Shown here piece after piece: positions 1-5,543 of a stretch of 11,696 nucleotides of DNA; positions within the stretch are counted from its first letter, which is position 1, and each line of letters opens with the position of its first letter. This DNA comes from an uncultured Oscillospiraceae bacterium (lineage in GTDB: Bacteria; Bacillota_A; Clostridia; Oscillospirales; Oscillospiraceae): contig CAKTGD010000035.1 of assembly GCA_934561335.1 (NCBI GenBank), forward strand, positions 1-11,696. The letters run 5' to 3'. Position numbers and translations under genes: made by a program. The notes under the pieces are model-generated. The model was not told where the DNA came from, searched no databases, and saw only the letters and a program-made list of their open reading frames with translations.

Positions 1-27
1 TACTGTTTTAACAGAAAATTTCTTCAT
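1..27 (-). CDS. Start of an unidentified gene, running off the left edge
   Basis: Only nine codons are present (MKKFSVKTV), beginning at the ATG at 25-27. The start is supported by a GGGAGG ribosome site at 36-41, eight bases upstream, and by a good vegetative promoter at 65-93. The lysine-rich beginning would suit a signal peptide or a membrane protein, but far too little is visible to name a function. In the state before element insertion this gene would have lain directly downstream of the MntP-like gene. Confidence 0.6.
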
Positions 28-64
28 TTGTGAGTCCTCCCTCATAATATATTTCTACGAGGGC

Positions 65-93
65 ATTATAGCATAGATTTCTTCACGATACAA
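65..93 (-). promoter_or_regulatory. Sigma-A-type promoter straddling the left att repeat
   Basis: On the minus strand TTGTAT (88-93) and a perfect TATAAT (65-70) are separated by 17 bases and point at the gene starting at 27. The first half of the -35 box lies inside the 24-bp repeat, so integration leaves the hexamers intact but replaces everything upstream of them. A 5-bp inverted repeat (CCCTC near 59-63, GAGGG near 39-43) abuts the ribosome site and might weaken its access. Confidence 0.6.
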
Positions 94-113
94 GAAACCG
101 CACGATAAATTCC
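83..113 (-). pseudogene. Displaced original 3' end of the MntP-like gene
   Basis: Read on the minus strand in the MntP frame this stretch encodes EFIVRFLVS followed by TGA at 83-85. The intact gene at 4947-5525 ends EFIVRFLVA and TAG. The last codons therefore exist twice, once attached to the gene and once 4.86 kb away, as expected when an integrative element enters the 3' end of a gene and regenerates it. Confidence 0.75.
90..113. repeat. Left att-like direct repeat of the integrated element
   Basis: This 24-base sequence is identical to 4954-4977. Extending inward to 118 (and 4982) gives 28 matches of 29. It is too long for a transposase target duplication and fits the core of a tyrosine-recombinase attachment site in the 3' end of a protein-coding gene. 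Sequence composition changes from moderate GC to AT-rich across the right copy. Confidence 0.8.
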
Positions 114-325
114 CCATCTGAAAAATGTTTAATTTTCTTCTATTTTACATTATTAATATTATAAAATCATATTTTCCCTATAGATACCAATATATACTCT
201 CTTCTCCTCAGTCCTTTCATGCCATAGAAAATACTTATTAACTGGACCACTAATCAAATCAATTAAATCTCTACCCAAACATTATAATTTGTACTTTGAT
301 GATAATATGTATATAAGTTAGCAAA
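114..325. other. AT-rich left margin of the element without a recognisable gene
   Basis: Between the left repeat and the stop of the sigma factor gene I see no coding region, no strong hairpin and no clear terminator for the sigma transcript. This is where recombinase arm-binding sites could lie, but I could not identify any. Confidence 0.5.
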
Positions 326-871
326 TTATCTTTTTCTATCAAAACTATCTTTCAGTTTTTTCAACGCCCTATTTTTAGTTTGATTCACAGACTGCCTCGT
401 CCTATTCGTTATTCTTGCAATACTTGCTGCACTGTATCCGCAAATATAAATCATATATACAACCTCATATTCCCATTTATTTAAAATTTTACTTGCCCCC
501 AGTTCATCTAAAATATTATAGTTATCATTCTTAGACAATTTAACATCAAAATAGAACCTTTGTTCATCAGATAAATCCGAAATACAAATTACAGATTTGT
601 CTTTGATAATTTTCTCTAATATCTTTTTATAACAATTTCCTACTGAAACTTGTATATATGAGACAAAAGTTCCATCTCCACATCCTGCAAAATTATTTAA
701 TTTTATAGATATAACTAATTCTATAAAACTTAACACAAGGTCTTCAGATGCGTCTTCTTTTTGTAATTTTCTTGCGTATTTTTGCAACAAGGGATCAAAC
801 ATACAAATTAACTGTTGCATACATTCTTTATTACCATTCTGAGCTTTACTAATCAGTTCTTTGATCATCAA
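326..871 (-). CDS. TcdR/UviA/BotR-type alternative sigma factor (group 5 sigma-70)
   Basis: A 181-residue cytoplasmic RNA polymerase sigma factor, close to the roughly 180-residue length of TcdR. From memory of TcdR, the architecture matches throughout. Residues 1-60 form region 2, with the FDPLLQKYARKLQ stretch and the SFIELVISIKLNNF helix, corresponding to TcdR's FKPLVKKLSRVL and FFIELIKNIKLSSF. Residues 144-175 form region 4 with the helix-turn-helix YSAASIARITNRTRQSVNQ and the tail KNRALKKLK, very like TcdR's RQAVNKAKNRAFKKIK. Family members activate clostridial toxin or bacteriocin genes and are often coupled to a holin, and a holin is present in the same element. The start is TTG at 869-871, eight bases from GGAGG at 880-884; ATG at 866-868 is possible but lies eleven bases away. 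A minus-strand TTTACA at 913-918 suggests autoregulation. Ordinary ECF or phage sigma-like factors are the alternative. Confidence 0.8.
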   Translation of the reverse strand: MMIKELISKAQNGNKECMQQLICMFDPLLQKYARKLQKEDASEDLVLSFIELVISIKLNNFAGCGDGTFVSYIQVSVGNCYKKILEKIIKDKSVICISDLSDEQRFYFDVKLSKNDNYNILDELGASKILNKWEYEVVYMIYICGYSAASIARITNRTRQSVNQTKNRALKKLKDSFDRKR

Positions 872-877
872 ATGTCA

Positions 878-903
878 CGCCTCCGTCTATTGAAGGTGGC
901 GTT
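878..903 (-). promoter_or_regulatory. Possible hairpin masking the sigma factor ribosome site
   Basis: ACGCC and GGCGT can pair on the minus-strand transcript, extended by two more G-C pairs past an A-A mismatch. The GGAGG ribosome site at 880-884 lies in the 3' arm, so folding would hide it. The stem is short, and its regulatory role is an inference. Confidence 0.3.
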
Positions 904-918
904 TTATATCAAAATGTA
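890..918 (-). promoter_or_regulatory. Candidate TcdR-type promoter before the sigma factor gene
   Basis: The -35-like TTTACA lies at 913-918; 17 bases further is ACCTTC (890-895), which shares a C-Y-T-T core with the hexamers at the same position upstream of the hydrolase and holin genes. The predicted transcript would start close to the ribosome site, which weakens this case compared with the other two. TATAAA around 903-908 may be an alternative vegetative -10. Confidence 0.35.
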
Positions 919-1116
919 AACTCAGATGTATTGTCCCTAAATATAAATTCCATATAATTTACCAAAAGAAACAATATTTTTCATTTTGATGCTTCTTTTT
1001 TTATTTGTTATAATCACATATTTCATTTTCCTCTCTTTTTAAGATTTTTACTCTTTTAAGACAATTTCAGCATTTTATTTCAAACTTTTATCAATTAACA
1101 TAAGTAGACTGCTCCA
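919..1116. other. AT-rich intergenic stretch upstream of the sigma factor gene
   Basis: No coding region is visible. It holds short T-rich direct repeats (CTCTTTTTAAGA near 1033 and CTCTTTTAAGA near 1051) that may simply reflect low complexity. Together with 872-918 it separates the hydrolase terminator from the sigma factor start. Confidence 0.4.
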
Positions 1117-1145
1117 TAAAAAAAGGGCATCATAATTGATGCCCT
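1117..1145 (-). terminator. Intrinsic terminator of the hydrolase gene
   Basis: A 9-bp perfect stem, AGGGCATCA (1124-1132) and TGATGCCCT (1137-1145), has a 4-base loop and is followed on the minus strand by seven T. It lies eight bases after the hydrolase stop codon. Confidence 0.9.
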
Positions 1146-1152
1146 ACATTTT

Positions 1153-1638
1153 TTAATATCCACTTACTCTAAAAAAAGTATGATTTCCTATCACCTTTTT
1201 CTCTACTACATCGCGATACTCACCACCCGGAAATTTGTACTGTTCCGGTCCTCCCTGACCATTTGCATTTCTGATTCTTGAAGAATAGAGTGAATTCGTG
1301 TTAAACCACAAGCACTTACCAATTGGATTGGTTTTGCTTGAAAGATTTTTGGCAATGTCCAGACTGGTTGACCATACAGTTGAGCTGGTATCGGGTCTAA
1401 GTGCATTAGCTGTTGTCATTCCCACGAACTGGTTTTCTTTTAGCAAAACGCCTTCCCAAGTATTGCCACCAAACTCCGAGGCATTCTTATCCTTTCTATT
1501 TTTGGCAACAAAGGCGCATGCTCGCTTTCCCTCTTCGCTCTGATTTCCAGCCTCAGAATAAATCATACGAGCTAATAAATCAATACCGTCTCTGCCTTTC
1601 AGGTCATTAGTGCTACTTAATGAATCTCCATATCCCAT
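1153..1638 (-). CDS. SleB-type cell wall hydrolase without signal peptide
   Basis: A 161-residue protein made almost only of the Hydrolase_2 (SleB C-terminal) fold, a peptidoglycan lytic enzyme. Residues 20-48 (LLARMIYSEAG followed by EEGKRACAFVAKNR) match the family's helix containing the catalytic glutamate, here Glu29. ENQF at 68-71 and KCLWFNT at 108-114 correspond to the conserved QF and G-x-x-x-F-x-N regions, and GNHTFFR near 151-157 ends the domain. There is no signal peptide, transmembrane segment or SPOR/PG-binding domain, unlike secreted spore-lytic SleB, so it probably accumulates in the cytoplasm and needs a holin to reach the wall, like an endolysin. The ATG at 1638 has AAGGAGA seven bases upstream. 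A TTTACA-type promoter at 1683-1711 links it to the sigma factor, and a strong terminator makes it monocistronic. Whether it acts on the producer or on neighbouring cells cannot be told. Confidence 0.8.
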   Translation of the reverse strand: MGYGDSLSSTNDLKGRDGIDLLARMIYSEAGNQSEEGKRACAFVAKNRKDKNASEFGGNTWEGVLLKENQFVGMTTANALRPDTSSTVWSTSLDIAKNLSSKTNPIGKCLWFNTNSLYSSRIRNANGQGGPEQYKFPGGEYRDVVEKKVIGNHTFFRVSGY

Positions 1639-1664
1639 ATTTATTTCTCCTTTTTATATTATTT

Positions 1665-1677
1665 TGTAGCTGCTACA
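1665..1677. promoter_or_regulatory. 13-bp perfect palindrome before the hydrolase gene, possible operator
   Basis: TGTAGC and GCTACA flank a single central base, just where transcription from the TTTACA-type promoter would begin. The TGTA...TACA half-sites resemble those of the larger palindrome before blaI but with shorter spacing. It could be an operator for the element's BlaI or for another repressor. Confidence 0.35.
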
Positions 1678-1682
1678 TAATA

Positions 1683-1711
1683 TAAGGAGAAAAAAACACA
1701 TCATTTGTAAA
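1683..1711 (-). promoter_or_regulatory. Candidate TcdR-type promoter of the hydrolase gene
   Basis: TTTACA (1706-1711) and TCCTTA (1683-1688) are 17 bases apart, with a predicted start near 1676 and a leader of about 38 bases. The -35 box lies in the loop of the upstream terminator. A vegetative -10 (TATATT/TATTAT) overlaps but has no good -35. Confidence 0.45.
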
Positions 1712-1729
1712 CCAAATGATGTGTTTTTT
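1690..1729 (-). terminator. Intrinsic terminator of the blaI-M56 operon
   Basis: A stem of at least 11 bp, AAACACATCATTTG paired with CAAATGATGTGTTT around loop 1708-1712, is flanked by A and T runs so it can work in both directions. It starts directly at the M56 stop codon. Confidence 0.85.
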
Positions 1730-3352
1730 TTATTCTTCATAATCGTATGTGTTTATCAACAACTTTTTATAACATTTATTCGTATAGTAACTCTCAATAA
1801 GCTGCACATTTTCTATATACCAACCATCCGCTCTGTATGAAGCATCTATGCATTTCACTGTTTCTGCATTGATTATGTCGACTGGTGTAATAAGACGTAA
1901 AAAGATCTTTCCATTTTTTTCAATCATCGTAGCTCCTATATAAACATTTGTCATCCAGTCCTCTCTATTAAAACTTTTAGGTTGTTCGATTGATATTTGT
2001 GGATTTTCTATGAAATCAGAATTATATTCTTTCCATGTTCCATTTTCCAGATGCAGAACTACTGCATTTATTGCACCAAAGGTACTCCCCGTATCACCCA
2101 TAATAAGCAATACATCTGTCTGCCCGTCTTCTGTCACATCTCCTGTTACAACAAAGGAAGAGTAATATCCTTTATAATTAATAAGTATCTCATCTCCCGA
2201 ATCTAAAATACCAACTAACTGTGTATATGCCTCATCGCCTGAACGCACATCATTCACAAGCACCCTATCTGTTTCTCCATTTCCATCTATATCTACTTTT
2301 ACCTCGTTTCCATAATCAATTATCACGGAACTTTTCTTTACTCTTTCCACTTCCTTTATTTGTATCATTCCACTACTTACTAAGAGTGCTAATGCAACTC
2401 CCCAGACGGCCAGAACTGCTTTCTTTTTCTTTCTATCCCCAAGCAGGTTATCAAACCTGATTTTAACCATACGAACCTCTTTCACATATCCGGTTGATAA
2501 CATTGGATACGAAGAAAAACCTTTAGAAATACATGCCATAATAATTTCACTATACTCTACCCTCTCTTCAAATGATGCCTCTTTCATGACTTCTTCATCA
2601 CAAGCCATCTCTATATCCATATTTGCCTGTTTGTTCATAAACCAGACAAGGGGGTTAAACCAATGCAGACTATTTGCCACTAAAAGTAAAAATTTAAACA
2701 AAATATCATTTTTCTTCCAATGTATAAATTCATGTTTGATTATGTAGTATAAATCCCTGTCTGTATATTTTTCTTTTGGTATAATTAAGCACGGATGCCA
2801 TACTCCCATGAGAAATGGAGCGTTTTCCACACGCTCCCATACCTTAAGTATAGGAACTCTCTTCTTCTCTCCTATAAATATTTCATTCACAACTTCCAGT
2901 AATTCCGGACTGCTGCATGAATAGCTTTCTCTTTCTATTTTTTTACGCAATATCAGGTAACACATAATATGATAAGTAATAAATGTAATCGCACCTGCTA
3001 TCCATATTCCCGTTAATAAATGTCCTCTATCAAAAAGCTTACGTTGCTTTTCACTATATTCCATATTGTCAAATTCAGAATTGCTTTCTGAATGTTCATG
3101 TGCTTTTCCTATTGTAGATATGCTGTCCGTTTGTTCTTTTTCCTCATATTCTACTGTTTCAACTTCTACCACAAATGGATTTAAAAAGCAAAAAAACGAA
3201 ACCGGGATTAAAAGCCGTAGTGCAATCAATAACCAAATTCCCTTTTTATACTTGGATTGAAAAAATTTTCCTATAGTTAATGAAAGAATCAACACTACCG
3301 CAATAACGGCACTACACGACAATGTTGTTTCCAATATGTTAACAAAAAACAT
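1730..3352 (-). CDS. M56-family (BlaR1/MecR1-like) sensor metalloprotease with non-penicillin-binding C-terminus
   Basis: A membrane zinc protease of about 540 residues. Hydrophobic segments lie near residues 6-28, 38-57, 112-135 and 312-330. The zinc motif HEFIH is at 207-211, followed by the family's LHWFNPLVW stretch and CDE at 251-253. BlaR1 proteins cleave their partner repressor when the outer domain senses a signal. Here the outer C-terminal region of about 210 residues lacks any recognisable penicillin-binding fold. It contains DIDGNGETD and a second DVTEDGQTD, resembling calcium-binding or FG-GAP-like repeats, so the signal is probably not a beta-lactam bound in the classical way. 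I chose ATG at 3350-3352 because GGGAGG lies six bases upstream; a TTG at 3373 would add seven residues but has no ribosome site. It is co-transcribed with the BlaI gene, 49 bases upstream. Confidence 0.85.
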   Translation of the reverse strand: MFFVNILETTLSCSAVIAVVLILSLTIGKFFQSKYKKGIWLLIALRLLIPVSFFCFLNPFVVEVETVEYEEKEQTDSISTIGKAHEHSESNSEFDNMEYSEKQRKLFDRGHLLTGIWIAGAITFITYHIMCYLILRKKIERESYSCSSPELLEVVNEIFIGEKKRVPILKVWERVENAPFLMGVWHPCLIIPKEKYTDRDLYYIIKHEFIHWKKNDILFKFLLLVANSLHWFNPLVWFMNKQANMDIEMACDEEVMKEASFEERVEYSEIIMACISKGFSSYPMLSTGYVKEVRMVKIRFDNLLGDRKKKKAVLAVWGVALALLVSSGMIQIKEVERVKKSSVIIDYGNEVKVDIDGNGETDRVLVNDVRSGDEAYTQLVGILDSGDEILINYKGYYSSFVVTGDVTEDGQTDVLLIMGDTGSTFGAINAVVLHLENGTWKEYNSDFIENPQISIEQPKSFNREDWMTNVYIGATMIEKNGKIFLRLITPVDIINAETVKCIDASYRADGWYIENVQLIESYYTNKCYKKLLINTYDYEE

Positions 3353-3401
3353 GTTTTTCCTCCCAGAACACAATTTTACGCACTGACCATAATCCCTTAC
3401 G

Positions 3402-3773
3402 TCATTTTCTTTCTAACGACTCAAGATATTCCCTAAGTTCTTTTATTTCTTTTTCTGAAATTTTATTTCCCTTATATAAGCTCGCAATTAATTTAGTTGT
3501 AGATTTATCATAAAGTTTCTCCAACAAAGATTCGCTTTCTTCCATTTTGTACTGTTCCTCTGACACAACAGCCGAATAATAATTTGTACGTGTACTTCGA
3601 TCACAGGATACATACCCCTTATCAACCATACGGGCTAAAGCTGTCATTATACTTGCCAGTTTCCAGTCGAGTTTTTCTTTTACACCTTCCAAAATCTCAT
3701 TGGATGTACAAGGGGTTTCTCTGCTCCACAGTAGTTTCATAATTTCATATTCAGAATCCGACAACTTCTTCAT
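3402..3773 (-). CDS. BlaI/MecI-family transcriptional repressor
   Basis: A 123-residue winged-helix repressor, the usual length for this family. LSDSEYEIMKLLW at residues 4-16 opens the DNA-binding domain, the recognition helix falls near 38-51 (WKLASIMTALARMVDKG) and the wing near 53-67 (YVSCDRSTRTNYYSAVV). The C-terminal half, from about 72, should form the dimerisation helices, including the loop normally cut by the BlaR1-type protease. ATG at 3773 has AAGGAGA seven bases upstream. The gene leads a two-gene operon with the M56 protease. Its promoter carries a 30-bp palindrome over the -10 box, so autorepression is likely. Its wider regulon might include the element's lysis genes, but that is inference. 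Confidence 0.9.
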   Translation of the reverse strand: MKKLSDSEYEIMKLLWSRETPCTSNEILEGVKEKLDWKLASIMTALARMVDKGYVSCDRSTRTNYYSAVVSEEQYKMEESESLLEKLYDKSTTKLIASLYKGNKISEKEIKELREYLESLERK

Positions 3774-3787
3774 TCTTTTTTCTCCTT

Positions 3788-3817
3788 ATCATCTTGTATA
3801 TCATTATACATGATGAT
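3788..3817. promoter_or_regulatory. 30-bp palindrome, probable BlaI operator
   Basis: ATCAT and ATGAT ends enclose perfect TGTATA (3795-3800) and TATACA (3805-3810) arms around TCAT; only one base per arm and the centre fail to pair. It covers the -10 box of the blaI promoter, the usual place for an autorepressor. TGTA/TACA elements are typical of BlaI/MecI sites, although the spacing here differs from the staphylococcal operators. Confidence 0.65.
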
Positions 3818-3831
3818 AATATTTTTGTCGA
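3803..3831 (-). promoter_or_regulatory. Vegetative promoter of the blaI-M56 operon
   Basis: TCGACA (3826-3831) and a perfect TATAAT (3803-3808) are 17 bases apart. This is a normal sigma-A layout, unlike the TTTACA boxes before the other three element genes, so the sensor pair would be made before the sigma factor is active. Confidence 0.8.
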
Positions 3832-3884
3832 TATAACTAATTTACTTTTTCTTCATAAATCTATATATCTGCTAAACCAAACTA

Positions 3885-3932
3885 GAAAAGCCTGCCAGAT
3901 AACATATCAAAACTGATATATTTCTGCAGGCT
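3885..3932 (-). terminator. Terminator-like hairpin downstream of the holin gene
   Basis: AGCCTGC (3889-3895) and GCAGGCT (3926-3932) form a perfect base, and the interior pairs partially up to an AAAC loop. On the minus strand TTTTCT follows. It lies about 120 bases after the holin stop and before the blaI promoter. Confidence 0.65.
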
Positions 3933-4054
3933 ACTATACCAAGTATATTTCAATAAATGATTTTTCTATTCTTCCGTATACTGACAAGTTAAAACTTCTA
4001 GTATCTATTTTTGATAAACCTAAGTTTTTACATATATCAACGTGGTCTCTTTTT

Positions 4055-4522
4055 CTATCTCTTCTCTTCCGTATTATTTTTCAATTCTGTTAATACCTTA
4101 TATAAAATATCTGGTAACATAACCCCCATACGACCTACATTTTCTAAAATGGATAGTAATTCATTTATTACAAACCAAAGTGTTATAAGTAATCCAAATA
4201 AGGTTTTTGTTGGCATGTCCCATTCTATTTTATCTGAGAAATAAAACAAAATGTAATCTGTGCTCACAGCAACCAATATTGTCAATATGTACCCTGCTTT
4301 TTTGTATATTCCCATAACACTCTTTTTACTACTCCACCCATACAAACAATTATCCGGATGTTCTAACGCCTCTTTTTTAGCAGCTAACATTCCTGATATG
4401 TAATCAACCACCATTAAAAGAAATAGTAATAATAAAGTTTGCCACATTACACCAAACACATCACCTATCCAAGCCCCAATCCCTACTATTACTAATTTTA
4501 TACTAACAATCTTCTGACCCAT
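4055..4522 (-). CDS. Holin of the TcdE/UviB/phage (Phage_holin_4) family
   Basis: A 155-residue membrane protein with three to four hydrophobic segments (near residues 8-24, 28-48, 78-95 and 107-125) and a charged C-terminus. Family hallmarks are visible: VVDYISGMLAA at 38-48, GWSSKKSVMGIYKK at 62-75, and NELLSILENVGRMGVMLP at 120-137. Such holins open the cytoplasmic membrane to release endolysins, and in Clostridium they are tied to toxin or bacteriocin export (TcdE, UviB). Its partner here is probably the signal-less hydrolase at 1153-1638. ATG at 4520-4522 is preferred because GGGAGG precedes it by four bases; the ATG twelve bases upstream lacks a ribosome site. A TTTACA-type promoter lies at 4553-4581. 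It is separated from the hydrolase by the blaI-M56 pair rather than being adjacent as in phage lysis cassettes. Confidence 0.88.
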   Translation of the reverse strand: MGQKIVSIKLVIVGIGAWIGDVFGVMWQTLLLLFLLMVVDYISGMLAAKKEALEHPDNCLYGWSSKKSVMGIYKKAGYILTILVAVSTDYILFYFSDKIEWDMPTKTLFGLLITLWFVINELLSILENVGRMGVMLPDILYKVLTELKNNTEEKR

Positions 4523-4552
4523 ATTACCTCCCATAATAATTCTTTATTTTTA

Positions 4553-4581
4553 CAAAGATACATTAAAATGAAATATGTAAA
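4553..4581 (-). promoter_or_regulatory. Candidate TcdR-type promoter of the holin gene
   Basis: TTTACA (4576-4581) and TCTTTG (4553-4558) are separated by 17 bases, with a predicted start near 4546 and a leader of about 24 bases that keeps the ribosome site. No good vegetative promoter is apparent here. Confidence 0.45.
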
Positions 4582-4802
4582 CCTTTATATTTATATAATT
4601 TAATATATATTCAAAGATTATTATGCTCTGCAAATAAATTAGCAACTTCCAGTGGTTTGCTTCATTATCCTTCCACCAACTTTAGATTATTTCCATTCCT
4701 ATTTTTTAATCTCATATATAGTAATAATGTACTTTTATGATACAAAAAAATATCTTTTGTCTGTCTCCATGTCACCAAGTCCAATATATTCCTTACTTAA
4801 AT
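4582..4802. other. AT-rich gap at the right side of the element, possibly decayed coding sequence
   Basis: No open frame longer than about 22 codons is present. On the minus strand short fragments such as SKEYIGLGDMETDKRYFFVS (ending near 4738) and MRLKNRNGNN look protein-like but are broken by stops. This could be the remains of a lost gene, perhaps the missing recombinase, but nothing identifies it. Confidence 0.3.
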
Positions 4803-4839
4803 AAAAATAGGTGTTGACCCTTTTGTATCAACACCTATT
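4803..4839 (-). terminator. Intrinsic terminator near the right element end
   Basis: A 12-bp perfect stem, AATAGGTGTTGA (4806-4817) and TCAACACCTATT (4828-4839), has a ten-base loop and is followed on the minus strand by TTTTTAT. It backs up the hairpin at 4866-4912 in stopping transcripts that enter from the MntP-like gene. Confidence 0.85.
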
Positions 4840-4865
4840 ACATAAATGTGTTCCATTAAGCGTAC

Positions 4866-4912
4866 CAAAAACAGCTACAACGCTGATAAATACTGGCGTT
4901 ATAGCTGTTTTT
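4866..4912. terminator. Bidirectional terminator just inside the right att repeat
   Basis: AAAAACAGCTACAACGC and GCGTTATAGCTGTTTTT pair with one mismatch around a 12-base loop, with A and T tracts at the two ends. It lies 34 bases after the MntP-like stop codon and probably insulates the element from host transcription. Confidence 0.85.
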
Positions 4913-4946
4913 CATTATAAAAGAAGTCGCATATGGTCCTTACTTA

Positions 4947-5525
4947 CTATGCCACAAGAAACCGCACGATAAATTCCACATCCGCAGCCAGCAGGCACAG
5001 AAATCCTGCAAAATAAGCTTTGGATTTGATCTGAAAGCCATAGGTATAGCCGGCATACAATCCGGCAACTGCCATCAGGACTCCCAGTAAAAGCAGGAGT
5101 GCATATTGCTGTATCACTCCGGTATTGCATAAGGAAACCGCAAGCCCCACAAGAAAGGTTCTTGCTGCAATAACGGACGTGTCCTTCATCAGGGAAAGGA
5201 ACTGCACCTCATCCTGTCTTCGTTCGTCAATCAGCTCCTTTCCCATGGCAAGCAGCAGCATCCGGACTGCCAGGGCAAAGAAGATTACCACGGCGATCAG
5301 TTTTATAAAACCTTCCGAGTGATCCAGCAGCTTTGTCATCCTGAGCAGCTTTGCCACATAAAAGCCAAGAGATATGGAAATCAATTCCCATATCCCAAAG
5401 GCTCCGATAAAACTGAACAGCTTCTTTCTTCCAACATTCGAAAAAAGTGTGCTTCGGCAGGCTGTCCATGCGAAGATATCCATGGACAGTCCTGCGGCGA
5501 TCAACGCCATTTCCAGTATCGTCAT
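4947..5525 (-). CDS. MntP-like (DUF204) cation efflux membrane protein
   Basis: A 192-residue protein that is mostly hydrophobic, with about six membrane segments as in the manganese exporter MntP. GLSMDIFAW near the N-terminus matches the family's GxSMDAFAxS, with Asp16 at the same position as in E. coli MntP. The second conserved Asp (in the TSLDAMAVG region) is not seen; the aligned stretch reads TSVIAARTFLVG, so transport of manganese is uncertain. ATG at 5525 has GGGAG six bases upstream and follows the lipoprotein stop by 18 bases, so it is the last gene of the efflux operon. Its final codons lie inside the right att repeat: the present VA ending comes from the element, and the original VS ending sits at 83-113. 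Confidence 0.75.
   Translation of the reverse strand: MTILEMALIAAGLSMDIFAWTACRSTLFSNVGRKKLFSFIGAFGIWELISISLGFYVAKLLRMTKLLDHSEGFIKLIAVVIFFALAVRMLLLAMGKELIDERRQDEVQFLSLMKDTSVIAARTFLVGLAVSLCNTGVIQQYALLLLLGVLMAVAGLYAGYTYGFQIKSKAYFAGFLCLLAADVEFIVRFLVA
4954..4977. repeat. Right att-like direct repeat in the 3' end of the MntP-like gene
   Basis: It is identical over 24 bases to 90-113 and encodes EFIVRFL of the MntP-like protein on the minus strand. Four further bases match beyond one mismatch inside the gene, so the ancestral site may be a little longer than the exact repeat. Confidence 0.8.
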
Positions 5526-5543
5526 ATCAGACTCCCATCCGCG

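Larger units (their letters stand above)
90..4977. mobile_element. Small integrated element carrying sigma factor, hydrolase, BlaI/M56 and holin
   Basis: The limits are the 24-bp direct repeats at 90-113 and 4954-4977, which duplicate the 3' end of the MntP-like gene. Everything between is AT-rich compared with the moderate-GC flank to the right. Five genes are recognisable, all on the minus strand: TcdR/UviA-like sigma factor, SleB-type hydrolase, M56 sensor protease, BlaI repressor and holin. Two strong terminators sit just inside the right end. I see no integrase, relaxase, replication or capsid gene, so the element is either decayed or a passenger mobilised by a recombinase encoded elsewhere. 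The mobile nature is inferred from the repeats, composition and gene content; an uninterrupted site in a relative would confirm it. Confidence 0.75.

Noticed and set aside
3353..3373. TTG start adding seven residues to the M56 protease
   Set aside because: The added residues include the ribosome site of the downstream ATG and there is no ribosome site before the TTG.
326..4522. Ordinary prophage remnant
   Set aside because: No capsid, tail, portal, terminase or replication genes; the hydrolase and holin are not adjacent, and a TcdR-type sigma factor and BlaI/M56 pair are not typical phage genes. A heavily decayed prophage cannot be fully excluded.
90..4977. Composite transposon or IS-flanked unit
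   Set aside because: No transposase or terminal inverted repeats; the flanking repeat is far too long for a target duplication.
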